Of a DNA stretch of 10,326 nucleotides, positions 1 through 6,050 are shown in pieces (the stretch's first letter is position 1; each line of letters starts with the position of its first letter). A program made the translations under genes and the position numbers. The stretch is from Flammeovirgaceae bacterium UBA5867 (lineage in GTDB: Bacteria; Bacteroidota; Bacteroidia; Cytophagales; Cyclobacteriaceae). A model generated the notes under the pieces. The model searched no databases. It was not told the origin of the DNA and worked only from the letters and a program-made list of their open reading frames with translations. The DNA lies in the NCBI GenBank assembly GCA_002432545.1, contig DJFR01000176.1:6428-16753 (forward strand). Direction: 5' to 3'.

Positions 1-51
1 GCAAGTCTCCGACTTGTGCCCATAAATGTTGACAGTCTCCCGACTGTCAAC
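1..51. repeat. Two-hairpin intergenic repeat, copy 1 (REP-like)
   Basis: Two neighbouring stem-loops. The first pairs CAAGTC (2-7) with GACTTG (11-16) around a TCC loop, and the next outer pair is a G-T wobble (1/17). The second pairs GTTGACAGTC (28-37) with GACTGTCAAC (42-51) around TCCC, a perfect 10-bp stem. The same two hairpins, in the same order and orientation and with the same kind of wobble, recur at 1010-1071, so this is a dispersed element and not a one-off structure. REP-type elements in other bacteria have this size and form. The assignment to that class is inference, and no transposase gene is in the window. The element may begin before base 1. Confidence 0.6.
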
Positions 52-60
52 AATTTTTTT
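28..60 (+). terminator. Stem-loop followed by T-run, just before the GNAT gene
   Basis: A perfect 10-bp stem (28-37 with 42-51, loop TCCC) is followed by AA and seven T residues (54-60), which is the form of an intrinsic terminator. Only nine bases separate the T-run from the ATG at 70. It could end an upstream transcript, or act inside the leader of the acetyltransferase gene. It coincides with the second half of the repeat, so the terminator-like form may also be a by-product of the repeat. Confidence 0.5.
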
Positions 61-69
61 ATACACACT

Positions 70-561
70 ATGACCATCCGAAACGCCAACACAACCGACA
101 TCTCCACCATCCAGAACCTCGCTGAAAAAACCTGGTGGCCAACGTATAGCCCTATTCTTACCAATGAGCAGATCCGTTACATGCTCGATCTGATATACTC
201 CACCGAAGCATTGACCCGCGTAATGGAAGATGGATCGCAACAATTCATTTTACTTTCCGATGAACGAGGCGAGCAGGCCTTTGCCGCATACGGTCCGCGC
301 AAAGAAGAAAAGTCTGTGAGCAAACTTCACAAGATCTACGTGCTCCCCGACAATCAGGGTAAAGGCTATGGCAAAGTACTCATCAATGAAATCATTCAAC
401 GCATCCTGAAAGAGAACAACCATGCACTCGATCTGAATGTAAACCGTTACAATCCTGCCATTTCATTTTATCAGAAGTTGGGCTTCCAGGTAATCCGCGA
501 AGAAAACATAGCCATTGGTCCGTACTGGATGAATGACTTTGTGATGCGGAAAGAGATTTAG
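70..561 (+). CDS. GNAT family N-acetyltransferase
   Basis: A 163-residue protein with the length and layout of a single GNAT domain, which moves an acetyl group from acetyl-CoA to an amine; the substrate cannot be told. The acetyl-CoA loop is QGKGYG at about residues 96-101, directly after the beta-4 segment KIYVLPD. The late motif NRYNPAISFYQKLGF (about 125-139) is the usual alpha-4/beta-7 region with its conserved aromatic residue. The N-terminus MTIRNAN starts on beta-1, as is normal. An in-frame ATG at 16 would add 18 residues encoded by a hairpin repeat, so the ATG at 70 is preferred. It converges on the minus-strand gene ending at 578, leaving only 16 bases between the stop codons. It is likely a cytosolic enzyme transcribed alone. 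Confidence 0.88.
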   Translation: MTIRNANTTDISTIQNLAEKTWWPTYSPILTNEQIRYMLDLIYSTEALTRVMEDGSQQFILLSDERGEQAFAAYGPRKEEKSVSKLHKIYVLPDNQGKGYGKVLINEIIQRILKENNHALDLNVNRYNPAISFYQKLGFQVIREENIAIGPYWMNDFVMRKEI

Positions 562-577
562 AAGTATATATAGAGTT

Positions 578-970
578 TTACTGAATTCGTTTCAGTACTT
601 CTACCAATCGATAGTCTGAACCGTCCATGCGAGCTTCAAACTTGTAACCATCCTTGTATGTCTCCAGGATGCGAATGGTTAACGTTTTATCTTTATAAAA
701 GAGCATCGTCTCGTCCTGTCCGTCCACAATGGTCAGGTGGTATACACAATCGCTTATCCAGTTAACTTTAAATTTGACTGTAACGCCTCTAACAACATCC
801 GTTTCAAATTGGTAGGAATGATCGCGCTCAACTATATATGTACCGGCCCTATCTTTTTCAGTCAACGTAAATTTACCCGTCCTGAATTCTCTGCAGTTCA
901 ACTCATCACTGGTCCAACCGAGACCGGTTCCAAGAAATAAAAGCAATATCGATACATCCTTTATTGCCAT
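578..970 (-). CDS. Small exported protein of a Bacteroidota-type family, function unknown
   Basis: A 130-residue protein read on the minus strand from the ATG at 970. Residues 6-18 form a hydrophobic segment after Lys4, consistent with a signal peptide, though the cleavage site is not clear and no lipobox is present. The mature part has a pattern I associate with small Bacteroidota secreted proteins: NCREFRTGKF (25-34), a V-E-R-x-x-x-x-x-Q-x-E stretch (47-56), then VNWISDCVYHLT (69-80). Cys26 and Cys75 could form a disulfide. From memory, relatives are sometimes labelled 'DNA topoisomerase IV', which this protein clearly is not. The opposite-strand reading frame at 737-940 lacks any such signature. 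The fold is probably an all-beta periplasmic domain (inference), and no function can be assigned. Confidence 0.72.
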   Translation of the reverse strand: MAIKDVSILLLFLGTGLGWTSDELNCREFRTGKFTLTEKDRAGTYIVERDHSYQFETDVVRGVTVKFKVNWISDCVYHLTIVDGQDETMLFYKDKTLTIRILETYKDGYKFEARMDGSDYRLVEVLKRIQ

Positions 971-981
971 AAGATCTTACC

Positions 982-989
982 TAAAGATA
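982..989 (-). promoter_or_regulatory. Weak -7-like element for the minus-strand gene
   Basis: On the minus strand this reads TATCTTTA, one base from the Bacteroidota -7 consensus TAnnTTTG. It ends 11 bases before the ATG at 970, so transcription would start almost at the start codon. A TTG on the same strand (1016-1014, inside the hairpin repeat) lies about 24 bases further upstream and could serve as the -33 part. Both matches are imperfect. Confidence 0.25.
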
Positions 990-1009
990 ACGTTTTTCTT
1001 CCACTTTCT

Positions 1010-1071
1010 GGCGCAAGTCTTACGACTTGTGCCACCCCTGTCAACAGTCTTCAGACTGTTTAGACTGTTGA
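1010..1071. repeat. Two-hairpin intergenic repeat, copy 2 (REP-like)
   Basis: The first hairpin pairs 1010-1019 with 1024-1033 around the loop TTAC: ten pairs including one G-T wobble at 1013/1030, matching the wobble in copy 1. The second pairs AACAGTC (1043-1049) with GACTGTT (1054-1060). A second copy of the 3' arm follows, so TCAACAGTCT (1041-1050) can instead pair perfectly with AGACTGTTGA (1062-1071), giving two competing folds. The CAAGTC/GACTTG stem and the TGTGCC after it are identical to copy 1, while the loops and spacer differ, as expected for a repeat kept by structure. It sits between the minus-strand gene and batB, about 130 bases before the batB start. Confidence 0.65.
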
Positions 1072-1201
1072 TTATGCCTGCACTTCAAACCCCACAATCA
1101 TGGATCAGCGTATTTCGCGATAGCTCATCGCTACTCACCCAAAAATGACTTGCATAAAAACTTCAGGAATCGTTACTTGCTGATTGTAAACTGCTTAAAA
1201 C

Positions 1202-2176
1202 GTGCTTTGGTATCGTGACTTTGGATTAACAGAAATCATCTTTATCGCCTTGTTCGCGATATTGTATGTGGCCTATATTATGCGGGTTGTTAAAATCGGA
1301 AAAGGTTTAAACACACCTTACTATACTATATTTATAAAGCTCGGACTGCGTACGCTATATTTTGCGCTGTTCATGATCGCTTTGTTAGGACCTTCGTTTG
1401 GCGGCTCGAAGAAAGAAGTGAAGTCCGTGGGAAAAGATATCATGATCTGCATCGACCTCTCTAAATCCATGGACGCATTCGACATCCAGCCAACCCGATT
1501 GGAGAAGATCAAATTTGAAATGAAACGTCTTGTATCAGCGTTCAGCTCCGATCGCATTGGCATTATCATTTTCAGTTCAGAAGCATTTATGCAGTGTCCA
1601 TTAACATACGATCAGAATGCATTGAACCTCTTCATCGAAACCATGAACTCTGCACTCGTGCCCAGCTCCGGCACAGACTTTGGTCCTCCGTTGCACATGG
1701 CACTCAAGAAACTGGAAGAAGATGAAAAGACGGGACCTCCCACACAATCCAAATCAAAAGTAATTATACTCATCAGCGATGGTGAAGATTTTGGTGAAGA
1801 CACTGAGGAGGTTGCACGCGAAGTTGAGAATAAGAATATCAAACTATTTACATTAGGCGTAGGTACCGAATCGGGCGGAAATATATATGCCGGTCGCGGG
1901 TTGAAGACTGATAAGAACGGCCGACCTGTATTGACACGACTCAATTCAAAATCACTTCGCGATCTGGCCGGCAAAACCGATGGCCAGTATTTCGAGATCA
2001 ATGAAACTAAAAACGATGTTTCCCGCTTAATTAATACAATAGATAAAATTGAGGGTGAGCTGCGGGACGCACGATATGTGGATGTTACAGCCAACAAGTA
2101 TTTTTACTTTCTGGCTGCAGCAGCTATTCTCCTGCTGATCGATGTATTGATCAACATACCGACTTTAAGAATATAA
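1202..2176 (+). CDS. batB: Bat-type VWA domain membrane protein (BatB-like)
   Basis: A 324-residue inner-membrane protein. Hydrophobic segments at about 9-29 and 47-63 and again at 301-319 place a large VWA domain (about 78-285) outside the membrane, the normal Bat layout. The metal-binding MIDAS motif is complete: DLSKS (Asp85, Ser87, Ser89), Thr158 in SGTD, and Asp193 in ISDGED. The segment LLGPSFG after the second membrane helix fits the place where relatives have a similar Gly-Pro motif. The start is GTG at 1202: an in-frame TAA lies at 1196-1198, and the next ATG falls inside the first membrane helix. batC follows after 18 bases, so the two are probably one operon. The Bat system has been linked to aerotolerance and stress in some bacteria. 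BatA and BatB are alike, so the B assignment rests mostly on the neighbouring batC. Confidence 0.88.
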   Translation: MLWYRDFGLTEIIFIALFAILYVAYIMRVVKIGKGLNTPYYTIFIKLGLRTLYFALFMIALLGPSFGGSKKEVKSVGKDIMICIDLSKSMDAFDIQPTRLEKIKFEMKRLVSAFSSDRIGIIIFSSEAFMQCPLTYDQNALNLFIETMNSALVPSSGTDFGPPLHMALKKLEEDEKTGPPTQSKSKVIILISDGEDFGEDTEEVAREVENKNIKLFTLGVGTESGGNIYAGRGLKTDKNGRPVLTRLNSKSLRDLAGKTDGQYFEINETKNDVSRLINTIDKIEGELRDARYVDVTANKYFYFLAAAAILLLIDVLINIPTLRI

Positions 2177-2194
2177 ACGTTAAAACAGGCAGGC

Positions 2195-3097
2195 ATGAAA
2201 TATATACTTGTTTCGTTATTTGTAGTTGCTTTTGTTACAGACCCTTTCCGGATTGGCAAGATCAACCGTGCCAAGTCGGAGGCGCGTGATGCCTATACTT
2301 CCGGTGACTATAAAACTGCCGTACAAAAATATCATTACCTCATCGACTCGATGAAAGTAATGGAGGATGAATTGAAACTTAACCTGGCCAATGCCTATTT
2401 TTTATTGAACGATACTGCCAATGCGCTCACGAATTATGAATCGCTGGCGGGCAGTAAAGTAAATGCGGTGCGATCAAAAGCGCAGCAACAGTTGGGTATC
2501 ATGAATTATCGTAAACAAAAGAATGAAGAAGCACTCAACAATTTCAAACAGGCAATCAAGGCTGATCCGGATAACATGGATGCGCGCTATAATTATGAGT
2601 TGCTGAAAAAGAAATTAGACGAGAAGAAGAAAAAAGAAGAAGAGCAGCAAAACAAAGATCAGCAGAAGAAAGATCAGCAGAAGGATCAGCAGCAGAATAA
2701 AGATCAGCAAAACAAGGATCAGCAGCAGAAAGATCAACAACAAAAAGAGCAGGAAAAGAAAGATCAACAGAATAAAGAGCAGAAGAGCAAAGAGCAGCAG
2801 AAGGAACAACAGCAGAAAGAGCAGCAACAAAAAGAGCAACAGCAAAAGGAACAAGAAAAGAAAGAGCAGGAGAAGAAAGACCAGCAACAAAAAGAACAGC
2901 AGAATCCTGAGCAAAAAGAAAACCAGGATAAGAAGAAACCTAATCCTGAGCTCTCTGAAAAGTTAGAACAGATGAAGATCAGCGAACAAAAAGCACGCAT
3001 GATCCTCGAAGCAATGAAGAACCAGGAAATACAATACCTGCAACAGAACAAACGCAAGGCTTCGAAACCGAAAGACAAAGGGAAGCCTGACTGGTAA
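2195..3097 (+). CDS. batC: BatC-like TPR protein with long charged/glutamine tract
   Basis: A 300-residue protein. Residues 3-15 are hydrophobic and may export or anchor it. TPR helices run from about 24 to 138, with the clearest unit at 94-127 (repeat residues in GIMNYRKQKNEEALNNFKQA, then ADPDN). Residues 143-237 contain only K, E, D, Q, N and one Ser, built from eight KDQQ and five KEQQ units; this part must be disordered or a solvent-exposed helix. A short C-terminal helix follows (EQKARMILEAMKNQEIQYLQ, about 264-283), of a kind I associate with BatC C-termini. It probably works as a scaffold with the VWA protein encoded 18 bases upstream (inference). No batD follows; a hairpin and then a thiolase gene come next. 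Confidence 0.85.
   Translation: MKYILVSLFVVAFVTDPFRIGKINRAKSEARDAYTSGDYKTAVQKYHYLIDSMKVMEDELKLNLANAYFLLNDTANALTNYESLAGSKVNAVRSKAQQQLGIMNYRKQKNEEALNNFKQAIKADPDNMDARYNYELLKKKLDEKKKKEEEQQNKDQQKKDQQKDQQQNKDQQNKDQQQKDQQQKEQEKKDQQNKEQKSKEQQKEQQQKEQQQKEQQQKEQEKKEQEKKDQQQKEQQNPEQKENQDKKKPNPELSEKLEQMKISEQKARMILEAMKNQEIQYLQQNKRKASKPKDKGKPDW
2609..2938 (+). repeat. Low-complexity KDQQ/KEQQ-coding tract
   Basis: Purine-rich, codon-level repetition inside batC (residues 139-248). The first half uses mainly AAA-GAT-CAG-CAG-like words, giving KDQQ; the second half uses AAA-GAG-CAG-CAG, giving KEQQ. Synonymous variation (CAG/CAA, AAA/AAG) shows it is not a fresh microsatellite expansion. The tract opens a long leucine/phenylalanine-rich frame on the other strand, which is an artefact. 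Confidence 0.9.
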
Positions 3098-3108
3098 TTT
3101 AAAAATTC

Positions 3109-3148
3109 GTCATGACAGATATGAACCCATCTGTTATGACTATATATT
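3109..3148 (+). terminator. Stem-loop after batC
   Basis: GTCATGACAGAT (3109-3120) pairs with ATCTGTTATGAC (3129-3140) over 12 positions with one G-T wobble and an 8-base loop. It is followed by TATATATT, a weak, A-interrupted T-tract. It lies 11 bases after the batC stop and 71 before the thiolase start, where an operon end is expected. The poor T-run makes efficient termination uncertain. Confidence 0.5.
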
Positions 3149-3210
3149 TCACAACACTATATAGTATCCGCTACAGACTACAACCAAAGACTTAATTAAC
3201 TCATTAACCC

Positions 3211-4389
3211 ATGAAAGAAGTATATATCATTTCGGCTGTGCGTACTCCGATCGGAAGTTTCGGAGGAAGCCTGGCATCGTTAAGCGCTACTGCCTTAGGA
3301 TCCATTGCTGTAAAAGGTGCTGTTCAAAAAGCCGGCATCGATCCTAAACTTATACAGGAGCTATATATAGGCAATGTGATTGCGGCCGGATTAGGACAAG
3401 CCCCGGCTACACAAATTGCGGCCGGTGCCGGTTTGGGTTTTGAAATTCCCTGCACACTGGTAAATAAAGTATGTGCCTCTGGAATGAAAGCAATTATGCT
3501 CGGTGCACAATCTATTATGTTAGGACAAAATGATATTGTTGTAGCCGGTGGTACGGAGAGCATGAGCAATATACCTTACTACCTGCTCAAAGCACGTTAC
3601 GGGTATAAATATGGAAACAGCGAGCTGATCGATGGCTTGCAACACGATGGACTTATGGATGCATATGACCATTGTGCTATGGGTGTTTGTGCCGACAACA
3701 CTGCCAAGGAGATGAATATATCACGCCAGGATCAGGACAACTATGCGATCAACTCCTATAAACGTTCTGCAGCTTCCTGGAGTGCCGGTAAATTTAAAGA
3801 TGAAATTATACCGGTTGAGATAACAGATCGTAAGGGCAACACAACCTTGTTTGCCGAAGACGAAGAGTATAAAAGTGTAAACTTTGAGAAGATACCCGGC
3901 CTTAAGCCTGCCTTTACAAAAGAAGGAACGGTTACGGCTGCCAACGCATCTACATTGAATGATGGTGCTTCTGCATTGGTACTGATCAGTAAAGAGAAGG
4001 CTGAAGCGCTGGGTATAAAACCACTCGCAAAGATCAGAGGTTTTGCCGATGCAGCACAGGAACCAAAATGGTTTACCACTACCCCATCGCTCGCTATACC
4101 AAAAGCAATTAAACATGCGGGTCTTGATAAAAAAGATATAGCCTACTACGAGATCAACGAAGCATTCTCGGCAGTAGCCATTGCCAACAATCTTAAATTA
4201 GGATTGGATGCTGACAAGGTAAATATCAACGGTGGTGCTGTTGCATTAGGACACCCGCTGGGTGCATCGGGTGCGCGCATCACAACCACGCTTATCAACG
4301 TACTGAAACAAAATAAAGCAGGCATTGGCGTAGCCGGAATTTGTAACGGTGGCGGTGGCGCCTCCGCGATTGTCATTGAAAATCTCTAA
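3211..4389 (+). CDS. Acetyl-CoA C-acetyltransferase (biosynthetic-type thiolase)
   Basis: A 392-residue protein, the full length of a thiolase, which condenses two acetyl-CoA to acetoacetyl-CoA and CoA or runs the reverse cleavage. The nucleophile is Cys88 in NKVCASGMKA. His348 lies in GGAVALGHPLGASG and the acid/base Cys378 in CNGGGGAS; the NEAF motif is at 316-319. All catalytic residues are present. The N-terminal strand EVYIISAVRTPIGSFGGSL is typical. It is of the atoB/thlA/phaA type; no hydroxyacyl-CoA dehydrogenase, CoA transferase or polyhydroxyalkanoate gene lies nearby, so the pathway (butanoate, ketone bodies, mevalonate or degradation) cannot be decided here. It is cytosolic. It is preceded by a 113-base gap holding a hairpin and followed at once by a strong terminator, so it is probably transcribed alone. 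Confidence 0.95.
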   Translation: MKEVYIISAVRTPIGSFGGSLASLSATALGSIAVKGAVQKAGIDPKLIQELYIGNVIAAGLGQAPATQIAAGAGLGFEIPCTLVNKVCASGMKAIMLGAQSIMLGQNDIVVAGGTESMSNIPYYLLKARYGYKYGNSELIDGLQHDGLMDAYDHCAMGVCADNTAKEMNISRQDQDNYAINSYKRSAASWSAGKFKDEIIPVEITDRKGNTTLFAEDEEYKSVNFEKIPGLKPAFTKEGTVTAANASTLNDGASALVLISKEKAEALGIKPLAKIRGFADAAQEPKWFTTTPSLAIPKAIKHAGLDKKDIAYYEINEAFSAVAIANNLKLGLDADKVNINGGAVALGHPLGASGARITTTLINVLKQNKAGIGVAGICNGGGGASAIVIENL

Positions 4390-4423
4390 CGCAAGTCCCG
4401 GGAAAACCGGGACTTCGTTTTTT
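4388..4423 (+). terminator. Intrinsic terminator of the thiolase gene
   Basis: AAGTCCCGG (4393-4401) pairs perfectly with CCGGGACTT (4407-4415) around GAAAA. Past one bulged C (4392), four more pairs form (4388-4391 with 4416-4419). Six T residues run from 4418 to 4423. This GC-rich hairpin with a T-run overlaps the last bases of the stop codon and is a classic rho-independent terminator. Confidence 0.88.
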
Positions 4424-4544
4424 ACAAGCACATCCTTCTTTCCTTATTCTTTCATTCCTTCTTACATCGCAGCGCATAAACAAAATAACCCGCCTGCGTG
4501 AACGTTAAATTCCATATTTTTCAGTGCTCAATATTATAACGATC

Positions 4545-5846
4545 ATGAGACTCGTCTGGCTACTCGTATTACTGTTTCCACTCCATGCCTTTTCGCAGAA
4601 GGAAGTAAAGACCTATTACGACCAGAAGAAAGAACATATACAGGAAGTATATACTACTGCTAAAGAAGATGACCAGAAGATCATCGGTAAATACCTGCGG
4701 TACTACGAGAATGGAAACGTAATGGTAGAAGGTAATTTTGATGATGGTATAAAATCAGGACTCTTCACCGAGTATCATGAAAATGGCAAGCTGGCGCGCA
4801 AGCTCCACTTTGTAAATGGACTGAGACACGGCTCTGTAGAAGTATTTAATGAAGATGGTAAACCTGTACAGAAAGCGTACTATCAGAATGATAAACTTGC
4901 CGATAGCATTCAGCATTATTTTGATAACGGCAACCTGAAAAGTGAAACCTACTTTGTAAAAGGTAAACCGGAAGGAATGGTAAAAGAGTTTTATACTTCC
5001 GGCAAGGTAAAGAAAGAGATTGGATATAAAGACGGAAAGCCTAATGGTATAACACGCACCTTCTACGAAGATGGGAAAATAGAAACCGAAGCAAACTATA
5101 AAGAAGGTATACTTACCGGCTTCTACAAAAATTACTATCCAAATGGACAGCTTGAAACTGTATCAACCATGAAGGAAGGTTCTCGCAACGGTGAATTCAA
5201 AACCTACGATCGCGATGGACACTTGATTACGGATGGCAGTTTCCTGGCAGGTAAACTTCACGGAGACAACGTTGGGTATTTTGAAAATGGTGCTATTCGT
5301 CACCGTTTCAAGTATAAAGAAGGAAAGAAGATCGGAACCAACTATGAATACTATCAATCCGGAAAAATCAAAGTAAAAGAGCAGGTAGCCTCCAATGGTA
5401 TAGATGCAACGGTAGAGGTACTGGATGAAAACGGAGTAACACAGTCGGTAAAGAAATTCAGAAATGAAAAACCTCACGGCCTCTGGACTATATATTACGA
5501 GAACAGCAAGACAGTAAAACAAAAAGAGACTTACGAAACCGGCAAGCTCAGTGGCCTCCGCTATAGCTACTATCCTTCCGGTAAAATTCAACGGGAAGAA
5601 TCATGGAAGTTCGATCTGCTGGCGGGCCCTGCCAAAACATATTATGAAAGCGGAACACTGCAATCCTCCACCGAATATCGCAACAGTCGCAAGCACGGCC
5701 TATATACTTCCTACCACGAAAACGGCAAAGTAAAAGAACAAGGCGAGTACGCATCCGACAAGAAGAACAAAGAGTGGAAGGAGTATGATGCGGATGGTAA
5801 ACTTGTAAGCACTTCGGTTTATCGCGTGGGCACACTTGTGAAGTAG
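4545..5846 (+). CDS. Exported protein of sixteen MORN/YwqK-type repeats
   Basis: A 433-residue protein from the ATG at 4545. The start MRLVWLLVLLFPLHAFSQ is a clear signal peptide with probable cleavage near residue 18; the in-frame GTG at 4524 would add seven residues before it and is less likely. From about residue 48 to the end the chain is a solenoid of about sixteen units of 23-24 residues, each of the form G-x-x-x-x-Y-x-x-(N/D/S)-G-(K/x)-hydrophobic with a closing x-x-G-K-x-x (for example GLFTEYHENGKLARK, GITRTFYEDGKIETE, GLYTSYHENGKVKEQ). Such repeats match the MORN_2/YwqK class, which databases often name 'toxin-antitoxin system YwqK family antitoxin'; nothing here supports a toxin partner. 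It probably forms a beta-rich, cell-surface or periplasmic structure (inference). Units 10-11 and 16 are the most divergent. It stands alone between a terminator and an intergenic repeat array. Confidence 0.85.
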   Translation: MRLVWLLVLLFPLHAFSQKEVKTYYDQKKEHIQEVYTTAKEDDQKIIGKYLRYYENGNVMVEGNFDDGIKSGLFTEYHENGKLARKLHFVNGLRHGSVEVFNEDGKPVQKAYYQNDKLADSIQHYFDNGNLKSETYFVKGKPEGMVKEFYTSGKVKKEIGYKDGKPNGITRTFYEDGKIETEANYKEGILTGFYKNYYPNGQLETVSTMKEGSRNGEFKTYDRDGHLITDGSFLAGKLHGDNVGYFENGAIRHRFKYKEGKKIGTNYEYYQSGKIKVKEQVASNGIDATVEVLDENGVTQSVKKFRNEKPHGLWTIYYENSKTVKQKETYETGKLSGLRYSYYPSGKIQREESWKFDLLAGPAKTYYESGTLQSSTEYRNSRKHGLYTSYHENGKVKEQGEYASDKKNKEWKEYDADGKLVSTSVYRVGTLVK

Positions 5847-5860
5847 TATATAAGGGCTGT

Positions 5861-5950
5861 TGGTTACTGGCTTCTGGCCACTGGGAAAAAGCAGCAGCTT
5901 CGTTTCAGTAAATATACTCTTCCAGTAACCAGCGGCCTGCAGCCAGAAGC
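5861..5950. repeat. Inverted array of CCAGTAAC/CCAGAAGC words
   Basis: TGGTTACTGG (5861-5870) is the exact reverse complement of CCAGTAACCA (5922-5931), and GCTTCTGGC (5870-5878) that of GCCAGAAGC (5942-5950). The arms come in the order A, B, A', B'. Each arm is itself built from 8-base words of the type CCAGTAAC, CCAGAAGC or CCAGTGGC. The array fills most of the gap between the repeat-protein gene and the fabH promoter. It could end the upstream transcript, but no T-run follows. Confidence 0.7.
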
Positions 5951-6022
5951 TAATAAAAGTTTAAACTCACACCTTACCCAGCACTGCTAATCTGCAGTCC
6001 CGCTACATTCCCGACAATTCGC

Positions 6023-6030
6023 TACCTTTG
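6023..6030 (+). promoter_or_regulatory. Bacteroidota -7 promoter element of fabH
   Basis: TACCTTTG is an exact match to the Bacteroidota primary sigma factor -7 consensus TAnnTTTG. It ends 20 bases before the ATG at 6051, leaving a short leader. No convincing TTG -33 element is seen at the usual distance. Its position also argues against the in-frame GTG at 6030, which would overlap it, and for the ATG at 6051. Confidence 0.6.
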
Positions 6031-6050
6031 TGGTTTTTAAATTCAATCGA

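Noticed and set aside
16..69. Earlier ATG at 16 for the acetyltransferase
   Set aside because: The added 18 residues are encoded by the hairpin repeat and T-run, while the ATG at 70 gives the normal GNAT N-terminus.
579..597. 7-bp hairpin TACTGAA/TTCAGTA between the convergent genes
   Set aside because: It overlaps the end of the minus-strand gene, and neither strand has a T-run directly after it, so a bidirectional terminator cannot be supported.
737..940. 67-residue plus-strand frame opposite the exported protein gene
   Set aside because: The minus-strand frame has a signal peptide and a recognisable cysteine pattern; this one has no domain signature and lies wholly inside it.
1119..1132. 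Short dyad GCGAT-AGCTC-ATCGC before batB
   Set aside because: Five-base arms are expected by chance in a stretch of this length, and nothing links it to a promoter or terminator.
2615..2914. Leucine/phenylalanine-rich reading frame on the minus strand
   Set aside because: It is the mirror image of the lysine/glutamine-rich batC tract; codons such as CAG, AAG and GAA read backwards give Leu, Phe and Ile. It has no independent signature.
4524..4544. GTG at 4524 as start of the repeat protein
   Set aside because: The ATG at 4545 begins a textbook signal peptide; the GTG would put seven extra residues in front of it.
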